Notes: generated by a model not told the origin, from the letters alone. A DNA stretch of 7,328 bases from Fimenecus sp045593645 (GCA_045593645.1 JAZNWZ010000108.1:1-7328); one strand, 5' to 3'; shown: positions 1 to 6,974, numbered from the stretch's first letter. Translations and numbers: made by a program.

Positions 1-1
1 A

Positions 2-199
2 GGCAAGGTGTGGAAACAAGAAAGAGTCAAACAATTTTTTGCAACAGACGAATTGCTTATTGGAAGAGACTATTGGAATTTCGTTTGTGATGACGAAGAC
101 GGATTTGATATTGTTTTTAATCAGTATAAAATTTCAGCTGATAGAATAAAAGAAGCTTTAAATCAAATAAAGGAAATGTATTTTAGGAAAGATGATTGA
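2..199 (+). CDS. C-terminal end of a gene cut by the window edge; possible type II restriction endonuclease
   Basis: The reading frame is open from the left edge and ends at TGA 197-199, giving about 65 residues. A GTG at position 8 could be read as a start, but no ribosome site fits before the edge, so I treat this as the 3' end of a longer gene. The visible part is soluble, with aromatic and acidic residues (IGRDYWNFVCDDEDGFDIVF) followed by a predicted helix (SADRIKEALNQIKEMYF). It has no membrane segment and no recognisable catalytic motif. Its stop overlaps the start of the DNA methyltransferase gene by 8 bases if that gene starts at 192, which indicates tight co-expression. Genes coupled this closely to a solitary-type methyltransferase are often the cognate restriction endonuclease. 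The 'IGRDYWNF' stretch reminds me of the tail of TdeIII-type endonucleases, but the match is from memory and weak. The rest of the gene is needed to decide. Confidence 0.6.
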   Translation, partial: GKVWKQERVKQFFATDELLIGRDYWNFVCDDEDGFDIVFNQYKISADRIKEALNQIKEMYFRKDD

Positions 200-923
200 T
201 ATGAATGATTCACAAAGATACCGATTGATTTACGATGATTGTTTCAACGCGTTAAAAAAAATACCAGACCACTCTATTGATTTAATCTTAACAGACCCTC
301 CGTATAATATTGCAAAATATTGTACTCGGAACATAAAATTTGATTGGAGGGGTGCCATAAATAACGATTTGGCTGAATGGGATTTGGTAGAATTTAGACC
401 ACAGGATTTACTTAATGAATTTAAACGGATAATAAAACCACAAGGTAATATTTTTATTTTTTGTTCATATAATTTAATTGGAGAGTATCATATGGTTTTT
501 GACCCTGAATTTGATACTTTTCAATTTATGGTGTGGCATAAAACAAATCCTGTTCCTAATTTTAGAAAATCATCATTTTTAAATAGTTGCGAACTTATTG
601 TAGGTTGTTGGAATAAAGGTCATACATGGAATTTTACAAATCAAAGGGATATGCATAATTTTGTGGAATCGGGTATTTGCATGGGTTCGGAAAGAGTAAA
701 GGGGAAGGATGGAAAATACCTTCATCCAACACAAAAGCCAGTTGCTATCCTTGAAAAAATCATAAAAATAGCATCTAATGAAAATGACATAGTGTTAGAT
801 TGTTTTAATGGGGTGGGAAGTACTGGTGAGGCAGCACTAAAAAACAACCGAAAATATATAGGTATTGAAATTGATAAAGAATATATAATAGCAACGGAAG
901 AAAGATTAAAAAAGTACAAGTGA
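192..923 (+). CDS. Beta-class DNA adenine-N6 or cytosine-N4 methyltransferase
   Basis: This 243-residue protein should transfer a methyl group from S-adenosylmethionine to the exocyclic amino group of a base in a specific DNA site, as the protective half of a restriction-modification pair. Visible motifs, in order, are the catalytic motif IV TDPPY (residues 34-38), a central stretch of about 130 residues likely to hold target recognition, the motif X-like HPTQKP (178-183), and the SAM-binding motif I DCFNGVGST (203-211) followed by GIEID (224-228). The order IV, recognition region, X, I defines the beta class. DPPY is commonest in N6-adenine enzymes but does not exclude N4-cytosine, and the target sequence cannot be read from the protein. 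The length is normal for a compact beta-class enzyme, and no core motif is missing. Two starts are possible: ATG 192, three bases after AGGA 185-188, or ATG 201, twelve bases after it. Neither spacing is ideal. The overlap with the upstream gene suggests an operon. Confidence 0.93.
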   Translation: MIDMNDSQRYRLIYDDCFNALKKIPDHSIDLILTDPPYNIAKYCTRNIKFDWRGAINNDLAEWDLVEFRPQDLLNEFKRIIKPQGNIFIFCSYNLIGEYHMVFDPEFDTFQFMVWHKTNPVPNFRKSSFLNSCELIVGCWNKGHTWNFTNQRDMHNFVESGICMGSERVKGKDGKYLHPTQKPVAILEKIIKIASNENDIVLDCFNGVGSTGEAALKNNRKYIGIEIDKEYIIATEERLKKYK

Positions 924-991
924 TGTAGCATTTGTAAAATTTTAGTTTGTTTGCCAGAAAACAAGCCGCACAACAGAATATAAAAATTAAA

Positions 992-1018
992 GCGAGATTA
1001 CAGTTGTTGCAATCTCGC
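992..1018. terminator. Stem-loop, probable bidirectional terminator between convergent genes
   Basis: GCGAGATT (992-999) and AATCTCGC (1011-1018) form a perfect 8-bp stem. The loop can add two further pairs (CA 1001-1002 with TG 1008-1009). On the plus strand the stem is followed by CTTTTGTTT. On the minus strand it is followed by the complement of the A-rich stretch at 980-991. It lies 68 bases after the methyltransferase stop and 25 bases beyond the stop of the minus-strand membrane protein gene, where a shared intrinsic terminator would be expected. The T-tract is interrupted, so its efficiency is uncertain. Confidence 0.7.
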
Positions 1019-1043
1019 CTTTTGTTTAATCTTTTTTCACTTT

Positions 1044-2888
1044 TTAAAACTTGTAGTAATCTACGGTATAAAGAACACCGTTTGATAATATTTCTTTTGA
1101 TGAGAATTCGAACAATTCTTCAGCTACCTGATATCTTGTACTGTTAAGGTCTAATGATTCAATATAGACATATTCAGGTATTCTATCGGGGTTTTCATCG
1201 TAATAGCGGATTAATAAATCCTTTTTAAGTTCACCTTGATACCACGCCGTATATATCGCTGAAGGACGTTCAAGATACATATACATCCAGTTACGATAAG
1301 ATGCCAGCAATACAGGGTCATTTTCTCGGCTGATTTCTTTTATAAAATCCATATCAGCTATTCCTCTGTTATAGGCGTTAAGTTCTTGTTCTGTCATATA
1401 CAACCCAGCATATGGACCTGTTGTTGCTTTAACAGCCTCTTTTCCGGGAAGGTCACCCCAATACCGAAATATCACACCATAAAACACCAGTTGCAGACAA
1501 AAACCTATGATTATTAAACTTCTGCATAAACCGGAAAAGATTTTTTTAGAGGCTTTTTCATCACTCTCTTTTGAAACAGTATGCATTTCTTTGTATAAAT
1601 CCATTGCAAACAATACACCTGCAATATTATTGGTAGCAAGCACAATACCAATTACCGCTAAATGGGTGTCTGCAGCAAAATATTGAAAAATCGTTGCGAT
1701 TAAACAAGGTATGTACATACAGTAAAATAGTGTTTTGTTTTTGTTTTCTGTCAACAAATAGCATATAGTGGAAATTACGCAAAATGGCAGGGAAATAGCA
1801 CGATAGCCTATATCAGATGCTATTGTAACACCGGCAATAAACATTATTGACCATAATACTGAGCCGAGCAGATAAACAAAACGATGTGTATTGTATCTTC
1901 TCTTTTTGTCAATCAACAACACTATAAACAACACGAGTAATATCCACGGACAATTGAAATTAGCCACCTTAAAAAATTCAAATGTTTCTTTGAATTTTGT
2001 GAAAAGGCCGGCAGAAGTTACTCCGTATTCACTACTGCTTAAAAGGTTTTCAATATTGCTTGTAATTGAGCCGAGTGTTCCGCCTGTTACAAAGAAGAAA
2101 ACAAGAGCAACAGCAATAGCTATCAAAATTCCGCAGGCAAATCGGACAAATGCTTCTTTACCAAAAAAACAATTATATTTTCCCATACCGGGAATAGCAA
2201 CAGATGCTTGTTGCTTCGATTCCTTTTTTTTGTTTTTCGTTGGTTTTTTTTCTTTTTTTTCAGGTTCAGAGCCTTTTAATTTCATTACAAAAGTTATCAG
2301 TTTTTCTCTTTGTGTCCACAAAAGGCAAACAAGAAGATATAATGCAAAAGCAAAGCAAAACAGAGGGTTGTTTACGCAACAAAAACCAAAGCAAATACCC
2401 GCAAAAATATAAAGACGCAAAGAAGGTTTTTGATAAATTGAAAGCAGACAAAGTGTCAACAATACCAAAAATGCAACGAACATACTATGGTAACTTATTG
2501 CTATAATTCCGTATGCAGTTTGTATGTAAAATATCACTGATGCCATAACAGCCCATGTGCCGTGTTTCCTGAAAAACATATATAGGATAACCGCAAGTGT
2601 TGTATGAATTAAAAGATATATGATTCTCATAAAAAGTATTATTCCTTCGGCAGAACCTTTAAAAAGTGTCCAAATACATACCGGTATGAAAGAAAATAAT
2701 GATGAGAACTGTGAAAGATGCCATTCATTCTGAACTAAACTATCACCACTCATCAAGCGAAACGGAACGAGTGAATAAAAGCTTTCGTCATCCAAATACG
2801 GAACAATAAACACAAGAAAGATATGCATTAATAATATTGTTGCCAATGATATTATAAAGAAAAAGTCAGTCTTTTTTAGTTTTGTCAT
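1044..2888 (-). CDS. Polytopic membrane protein, GT-C-like glycosyltransferase candidate
   Basis: This 614-residue protein has roughly 11 to 13 hydrophobic segments, approximately at 9-30, 62-75, 84-105, 112-151 (two), 158-191 (one or two), 250-268, 313-326, 337-357, 366-404 (two), 408-428 and 455-474. A soluble C-terminal domain follows from about 475. After the first helix comes an acidic aromatic loop, VPYLDDESFY (29-38), then FRLMSGDSLVQNEWHLSQ (43-60). Acidic residues in the first outer loop of a multi-helix protein are typical of GT-C enzymes that use polyprenyl-phosphate sugars, with the active site on the outer face. A lysine- and glutamate-rich linker at 204-227, probably cytoplasmic, separates two membrane blocks. 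I do not recognise a named subfamily; an O-antigen-type membrane protein is an alternative. The start is ATG at 2888, preceded on the minus strand by GAAGGTG (2900-2894) at a spacing of five. It is transcribed divergently from the radical SAM cluster, next to a GT2 that could supply its lipid-linked donor. Confidence 0.85.
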   Translation of the reverse strand: MTKLKKTDFFFIISLATILLMHIFLVFIVPYLDDESFYSLVPFRLMSGDSLVQNEWHLSQFSSLFSFIPVCIWTLFKGSAEGIILFMRIIYLLIHTTLAVILYMFFRKHGTWAVMASVIFYIQTAYGIIAISYHSMFVAFLVLLTLCLLSIYQKPSLRLYIFAGICFGFCCVNNPLFCFAFALYLLVCLLWTQREKLITFVMKLKGSEPEKKEKKPTKNKKKESKQQASVAIPGMGKYNCFFGKEAFVRFACGILIAIAVALVFFFVTGGTLGSITSNIENLLSSSEYGVTSAGLFTKFKETFEFFKVANFNCPWILLVLFIVLLIDKKRRYNTHRFVYLLGSVLWSIMFIAGVTIASDIGYRAISLPFCVISTICYLLTENKNKTLFYCMYIPCLIATIFQYFAADTHLAVIGIVLATNNIAGVLFAMDLYKEMHTVSKESDEKASKKIFSGLCRSLIIIGFCLQLVFYGVIFRYWGDLPGKEAVKATTGPYAGLYMTEQELNAYNRGIADMDFIKEISRENDPVLLASYRNWMYMYLERPSAIYTAWYQGELKKDLLIRYYDENPDRIPEYVYIESLDLNSTRYQVAEELFEFSSKEILSNGVLYTVDYYKF

Positions 2889-2921
2889 TTAAACACCTTC
2901 TAAAGCATGTTATACATACGA

Positions 2922-2950
2922 ATTTTAACATAATTTACAAGTCAAGTCAA
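2922..2950 (-). promoter_or_regulatory. Sigma-A-type promoter for the minus-strand membrane protein gene
   Basis: Read on the minus strand, TTGACT (2950-2945) is followed after 17 bases by TAAAAT (2927-2922). A TG one base upstream of the -10 makes it an extended -10 element. The expected transcript start is near 2915, giving a leader of about 27 bases with GAAGGTG before ATG 2888. Spacing and hexamers are close to consensus. A second TTGACT copy five bases further downstream would give a spacer of only 12 bases and is less suitable. Confidence 0.7.
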
Positions 2951-2972
2951 ATTGCTTGTATTTTTATCGAAA

Positions 2973-2993
2973 TGGATAATATTTTATTATCAA
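2973..2993. promoter_or_regulatory. Imperfect palindrome between divergent promoters, candidate operator
   Basis: TGGATAAT (2973-2980) and ATTATCAA (2986-2993) are inverted around a 5-base AT spacer. The inner part, GATAATA (2975-2981) and TATTATC (2985-2991), is a perfect 7-bp inverted repeat. It ends four bases before the -35 of the rightward promoter and begins 22 bases upstream of the -35 of the leftward promoter, so one bound protein could affect both. The GATAAT/ATTATC half-sites resemble those of Fur-family boxes, but the half-site spacing (5) differs from the usual 7-1-7 arrangement. High AT content makes chance palindromes likely. Confidence 0.4.
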
Positions 2994-2997
2994 ACAC

Positions 2998-3027
2998 TTG
3001 ATATTGCTTGAAAAATTATGATATAAT
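2998..3027 (+). promoter_or_regulatory. Extended -10 sigma-A promoter for the radical SAM cluster
   Basis: TTGATA (2998-3003) is followed after 18 bases by a perfect TATAAT (3022-3027), with TG at 3019-3020 one base before the hexamer. The transcript should begin near 3034, leaving a leader of about 25 bases before ATG 3059. This placement excludes the longer reading-frame start at 3008, which would lie inside the promoter. Confidence 0.8.
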
Positions 3028-3045
3028 CAAGAATAATAATCATTT

Positions 3046-3052
3046 GGAGAAG
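3046..3052 (+). promoter_or_regulatory. Ribosome binding site that fixes the start of the first radical SAM gene
   Basis: GGAGAAG lies six bases upstream of ATG 3059. A competing ATG at 3054 is followed after one codon by TGA. The in-frame TTG at 3008 lies upstream of the -10 element. Start 3059 is therefore strongly preferred. Confidence 0.8.
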
Positions 3053-3058
3053 TATGTC

Positions 3059-4423
3059 ATGAGTAAGGTAATGTTGCTTTATCCCCCAGGGAAACAATAT
3101 CAGCGTAGCGAAGACCGTGCACAATGTAATATTGAGGATTCTGCAGTGGCTTCCACACACGCATGTAACGATATCGGTTACGCAGCATCTGTTTTGCTCG
3201 GTAAGGGTTATTCCGTTTTTCTCAAGGATTATCAGACTGAACTTGCTACTAAAGAACAGGTAAAGGCAGATATTCTGGAATTTTTACCTGACTTAATTTT
3301 TATAAGCATTACAAATGCAACAATTTATGACGACCTTGATTTTATTAATTGGATAAAATCATTTCACGATTGTAAATTTGTTATAAAGGGTGCAATTTTT
3401 TATAATCCGAAAAAGTCACTTCTTGACACGCTTGACCTTAGTAATGTTGCCGCTATGGTCGGCGGTGAAATAGAATTTATAATGGGTCCTCTTACAGATT
3501 GTCTTTTAAGAGGTGAAGGAAATCTTGATGATATTCCGGGAATTATTTATCACAACGGTGAAGAATTTGTTTCGACAAAATTCGATTGCTGGAATAAAAA
3601 TTTGGACGAGCTTCCGTTCCCTGCAAGGCATTTGATGAACAACGCTATTTACACTAGACCTGATACAGGTGAACCTATGGCAACAATTTCTGTTGCAAAA
3701 GGCTGTCCGTCACAGTGCATTTACTGTCTTACACCTATTATATCGGGCAAAAATGTCCGTTTAAGAAGTGTGGAAAATGTTTTTGCTGAAATAGAAGAGT
3801 GTTATTACAAATTTAATATCAGAAATTTCTTCTTTAAAGCAGATACTTTTACTATCGATAATGAATGGGCATCGGAGCTTTGCGACAAAATCATCAATTC
3901 ACCACTTAACGGAAAAATTGAATTTACCGCAAATTCAAGAACAAAGCCGTTATCCTTTGAGTTATTACAAAAAATGAAGGCTGCAGGTTGTTTTATGCTT
4001 GCTGTTGGTTTTGAAACAGGCTCTGAAAAGACTATGAAACTCATTAAAAAAGGAGCTACACTTGAGGATAGTCTTCGTGCTGCTGAACTCATAAAAAAAA
4101 CCGGTATTCCGTTATTTGGTTTCTTTATGGTAGGTTTTCCTTGGGAAACAAAAGAGGATATTAAGGCGACTGAAAAATTAATTTTAAAAATAAATCCTGA
4201 TTTCATAGAAATACATATTGCTATGCCTTATTATGGCACAGAACTTTATCAGTATTGTCTTGAATATAACACATTGAGCGACTTAGCTTGGGGTAACGAC
4301 TATTATGCTCCGAACACTATCGGCACAAGTACTGTAAGTCTTGACGAAGTGACAAAAATGAAAAAGCAGATGCAACTTAAATTTTATCTGCGACCAATAT
4401 ATATTCTTAAAACACTGGGTTAG
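3059..4423 (+). CDS. B12-binding-domain radical SAM protein, first of two
   Basis: This 454-residue protein should cleave S-adenosylmethionine reductively at a [4Fe-4S] cluster and use the radical on an unknown substrate. The N-terminal part (about 3-150) has the Rossmann-like pattern of B12-binding domains: KVMLLYPPG (3-11), NDIGYAASVLLGKGYSV (37-53), PDLIFISIT (77-85). The cobalamin-ligand motif DxHxxG is absent, so any cobalamin would be held without a protein histidine. The radical SAM core has KGCPSQCIYC with cluster cysteines C216, C220 and C223 (CX3CX2C). It also has the strand motifs VGFETGSE (316-323) and MVGFPWET (357-364) typical of B12-type radical SAM barrels. The C-terminus ends in LKFYLRPIYIL (440-450). 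The usual GEGE element is altered to VGGEIEF (134-140). Such proteins perform methylations, ring contractions, cyclisations or other rearrangements, and the reaction cannot be assigned here. It heads the rightward cluster from its own promoter. Loss of the usual motif could also mean it no longer binds B12. Confidence 0.9.
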   Translation: MSKVMLLYPPGKQYQRSEDRAQCNIEDSAVASTHACNDIGYAASVLLGKGYSVFLKDYQTELATKEQVKADILEFLPDLIFISITNATIYDDLDFINWIKSFHDCKFVIKGAIFYNPKKSLLDTLDLSNVAAMVGGEIEFIMGPLTDCLLRGEGNLDDIPGIIYHNGEEFVSTKFDCWNKNLDELPFPARHLMNNAIYTRPDTGEPMATISVAKGCPSQCIYCLTPIISGKNVRLRSVENVFAEIEECYYKFNIRNFFFKADTFTIDNEWASELCDKIINSPLNGKIEFTANSRTKPLSFELLQKMKAAGCFMLAVGFETGSEKTMKLIKKGATLEDSLRAAELIKKTGIPLFGFFMVGFPWETKEDIKATEKLILKINPDFIEIHIAMPYYGTELYQYCLEYNTLSDLAWGNDYYAPNTIGTSTVSLDEVTKMKKQMQLKFYLRPIYILKTLG

Positions 4424-4460
4424 TGCATAACATCTTTTACTCAATTCAAAAATTATGCAC
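4423..4460. repeat. Inverted repeat with long loop between the two radical SAM genes
   Basis: GTGCATAA (4423-4430, starting at the last base of the stop codon) and TTATGCAC (4453-4460) are perfect 8-base inverted arms around a 22-base AT-rich loop. No T-tract follows, so it is not a typical intrinsic terminator. It could be an mRNA-stabilising or processing hairpin, or a protein-binding site, within an 83-base gap. A second small hairpin (AAAGA 4480-4484 with TCTTT 4489-4493) lies just before the next ribosome site. Confidence 0.4.
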
Positions 4461-4506
4461 AACACGCAATCAAACTTTTAAAGAAAAATCTTTTCTGAGG
4501 TAGATA

Positions 4507-5985
4507 ATGAAAGTCTTATTTATAAATCCCTCTGTCGGTTATTATACACGAGCCCTTTCCAATCCGTTAGGACTTCTTTCAATAGCCACTTATGTAAAAA
4601 ACAACGGCCACGAAGTAAAACTTGAGGACCGTTGCGTTAACAAATCAAATATCAAGAAACTGTTGGATTCGTTCAAGCCTGACATTGTCGGAGTTTCTCT
4701 TATGTCATCCCGTGGTCTTATTGATGCTGAAAAGGTATCCAAGGCTGCAAGAGCAAAGGGAATACCTGTTGTTTGGGGTGGTCAGATGCCTTCGTTACAA
4801 ATGGAGCAGGTATTATCCCTCGACCTTGTTGATTATATTTCTTATGGTGAAGGTGAAGAAACCTGGCTTGAAATGATGAACGCACTCGAAAAAGGCGAAT
4901 CTTTTGCGAATATTCAGGGCTTGGCATACAAGGAAAACGGAAAAACTGTTATTACTCCTTGTCGAAAATTTGCTGACCTTCGTGATATGCCGGTTTCAGA
5001 CTACACACTTATTGACCCGTCAAAATATATGCAGACATATCTTGGTTGCAAAAAGATGATGTATATATATTCTGCGAAGGGTTGTCCTTGCAGATGTGCT
5101 TTTTGTTCAAATATGAACTTCCATAAGAGTACATACAGAAAACGACCGAATGAATATGTAATGGAAGAAATCCGTTATCTTATGGAAAATCATGGTGCAG
5201 ACGGCTTTTTCTTCTCAGATGAACTTTGGGTTGTAAAAAGAGAAGATTTAGTCGATTTCTGCCAGAAAGTGCACGAAAGTGGCTTGAAATTCCAATGGGG
5301 CGTTGAACTTCGTATCGGTATGTTTGGCGAAGAAGAATATCAGATGCTATACGACGCAGGTTGCAGATGGATTTTCTTTGGCATTGAAACAGGTTCAAAA
5401 GAAATGCAGGATATTATCCACAAAAACATTGACTACTCAAAAATAGCACCTACATTTGAGGTGCTGAATAAAATCGGTATTACAACTATAGGTTCATTCA
5501 TTATCGGATTTCCGGGTGAAACAACAAAACAACTGAAAGATACCGTCCGTTTACTGAATACCATTAAGGCAAACTTGACTCCTGTGTTCCATTTCACTCC
5601 AATTCCCGGCACGGAATTGTATGATAAGGTAGTGGCAGATGGAACATACAAGGCACCAAAAAGTCTTAAGGCTATGAGCAAGGTTGTGGCGACCGAGTCT
5701 CTGGGCGTAAATCTTTCAGCTGTTCCGAGCATAGATTTGCGAGTGATTAGAAGTTGGTACTTATGGAAAAGTTTCTCAAATAAAGGTGCTTTGCAGGAAC
5801 ATGGTGCTTTTGAATTTGCAAAAGAAACAATTCTTAACGGGCTTCATTCAATATCACTCAAGGGTCCGATTAATTTCTTTATTGACGGATTTAAAGCATT
5901 GTATGAATTCCTTTATATTTTCTGGTATTCACATGCATATCCTAAAATTATTAAAAAGTATGATTTGGATAAAACATACGATTAA
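4507..5985 (+). CDS. B12-binding-domain radical SAM protein, second of two
   Basis: This 492-residue protein has the standard two-domain layout. The N-terminal B12-binding-type domain (about 1-125) shows KVLFINPS (2-9), NPLGLLSIATYVKNNGHEV (19-37), PDIVGVSLMSS (58-68), VVWGGQMPS (88-96) and the characteristic YGEGEETW (113-120). The radical SAM barrel starts near 185 with KGCPCRCAFC, whose cluster cysteines are C193, C197 and C200 (CX3CX2C); C195 is extra. FFFSDE (234-239), FGIETGSKEM (291-300), IIGFPGET (332-339) and FTPIPGTELY (363-372) are typical core strands. No DxHxxG is present. The last 90 or so residues extend past the core and include an aromatic stretch (457-480) that might touch a membrane. 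It is only distantly similar to the preceding radical SAM protein, so this is not a recent tandem duplicate. Start ATG 4507 has GAGGT at 4497-4501, five bases away. Related enzymes are methyltransferases and cyclases; the substrate here is unknown, probably a lipid or sugar given the glycosyltransferase 22 bases downstream. Confidence 0.92.
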   Translation: MKVLFINPSVGYYTRALSNPLGLLSIATYVKNNGHEVKLEDRCVNKSNIKKLLDSFKPDIVGVSLMSSRGLIDAEKVSKAARAKGIPVVWGGQMPSLQMEQVLSLDLVDYISYGEGEETWLEMMNALEKGESFANIQGLAYKENGKTVITPCRKFADLRDMPVSDYTLIDPSKYMQTYLGCKKMMYIYSAKGCPCRCAFCSNMNFHKSTYRKRPNEYVMEEIRYLMENHGADGFFFSDELWVVKREDLVDFCQKVHESGLKFQWGVELRIGMFGEEEYQMLYDAGCRWIFFGIETGSKEMQDIIHKNIDYSKIAPTFEVLNKIGITTIGSFIIGFPGETTKQLKDTVRLLNTIKANLTPVFHFTPIPGTELYDKVVADGTYKAPKSLKAMSKVVATESLGVNLSAVPSIDLRVIRSWYLWKSFSNKGALQEHGAFEFAKETILNGLHSISLKGPINFFIDGFKALYEFLYIFWYSHAYPKIIKKYDLDKTYD

Positions 5986-6007
5986 TTAAGGATTAGAGGT
6001 ACATAAA

Positions 6008-6943
6008 ATGAGTAAAAAACTAATTTCAATTGTTGTTCCGAATTACAATGAAGTTCAGTCACTTGATGAGCTGTATGAACGAACAACAAAAGTGATGCAG
6101 ACTCTCGACAAATATGATTATGAAATCGTATTTTTTGACGATGGGTCAACTGACGGTTCAAAAGCAAAAATTGAAGAGCTTTGCAATAAGGATAAACATA
6201 TAAAAGCAGTTTTTTACTCAAAGAATTTCGGTTATGCAAAAAGCACTTTTTATTGCTTTCAACAGGCAAAAGGTGATTGTGCCATAATTTTACATGCTGA
6301 TTTACAAAACCCACCTGAAGAAATTCCAAAATTTGTTGAAAAATGGGAAAAAGGTGTCCAAATTGTATTCGGTGTGAAAAACCAGAGCAGAGAAAATAAA
6401 TTTGTTTATTTTATCAGAACCATTTTCTATTGGGTAATAAACAAAGTTTTTGGTGTAAAAATGGTTCCTCACGCTACGGAATTTGAACTTTTTGACAAGA
6501 GTTTTATTGATATTCTAAAGAGAATCAATACAAACGAACCATTTCTTCGTGGTCTTATTTATGAATACGGTTCATCTTACGAATATGTTTATTATCTTCA
6601 GGAAAAACGAAAGAAAGGTAAAAGTAAATTTACACTTTCAAAATACTATGACTTTGCTGTCTGTGGTATAGTAAATGCTTCAAAAATTTTACCAAGACGA
6701 GTAATTGCTGTATCTATAATTGCGATGATTTTAAGCATACTTGAGCTTTTCATTTTCTGTATACCAAGTTTATGGGGTACATCTTTTCACGGTGCAATCG
6801 GTCATATTATGATAAGATTGATTTTCATTTTCATAGGACTTTTGCTGTTAATGGTATCGTTCTGTGCAGAACATTTAATTTCACTTCCTCGTAACAATGG
6901 TGAAAAACCAATCATCATTGAGGAAAGAAGAATTAATTATTGA
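6008..6943 (+). CDS. Polyprenyl-phosphate glycosyltransferase, family 2 (GtrB/ArnC/DPM1 type)
   Basis: This 311-residue enzyme should transfer a sugar from a nucleotide donor to undecaprenyl or another polyprenyl phosphate at the inner face of the membrane. The GT-A domain begins ISIVVPNYNE (6-15). It has FFDDGSTDGS (42-51), the FYSKNFGYAKS region (69-79) and ADLQNPPEEIP (97-107), equivalent to the metal- and donor-binding DxD region. The position two before the retained Asp98 is His96 rather than the Asp seen in many relatives. FELFDKSF (159-166), PFLRGLIYEYG (178-188) and KGKSKFTL (203-210) match the acceptor-side signatures of this group. Two hydrophobic segments (about 231-254 and 265-288) form the usual C-terminal membrane anchor, and the length is typical. 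AGAGGT (5995-6000) is seven bases before ATG 6008, and the 22-base gap to the preceding gene implies co-transcription. The sugar cannot be told from sequence. The lipid-linked product is a plausible donor for the polytopic GT-C-like protein encoded on the other strand. Confidence 0.92.
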   Translation: MSKKLISIVVPNYNEVQSLDELYERTTKVMQTLDKYDYEIVFFDDGSTDGSKAKIEELCNKDKHIKAVFYSKNFGYAKSTFYCFQQAKGDCAIILHADLQNPPEEIPKFVEKWEKGVQIVFGVKNQSRENKFVYFIRTIFYWVINKVFGVKMVPHATEFELFDKSFIDILKRINTNEPFLRGLIYEYGSSYEYVYYLQEKRKKGKSKFTLSKYYDFAVCGIVNASKILPRRVIAVSIIAMILSILELFIFCIPSLWGTSFHGAIGHIMIRLIFIFIGLLLLMVSFCAEHLISLPRNNGEKPIIIEERRINY

Positions 6944-6974
6944 TTTGCCAAACAACGAAAATAGACTGTTTAGA

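Noticed and set aside
947..1147. Small plus-strand frame (66 codons) after the methyltransferase
   Set aside because: It runs through the terminator stem-loop and into the antisense of the membrane protein's 3' end, lacks a convincing ribosome site, and shows no recognisable protein features.
1891..2506. Plus-strand open frames inside the minus-strand membrane protein gene
   Set aside because: They are antisense shadows of a gene with coherent membrane topology, a promoter and a ribosome site, and their own translations show no domain pattern.
3805..4206. Minus-strand frame of 133 codons inside the first radical SAM gene
   Set aside because: It lies opposite the conserved barrel of a well-supported gene and has no ribosome site or domain.
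3059..5985. The two radical SAM genes as a recent tandem duplication
   Set aside because: Outside the shared cysteine and barrel motifs the proteins differ clearly in sequence, in the B12-domain motifs and at the C-terminus.
5433..6329. Minus-strand frames of 99 and 115 codons opposite the second radical SAM and GT2 genes
   Set aside because: Shadows of strongly supported genes; composition follows the antisense of conserved motifs.
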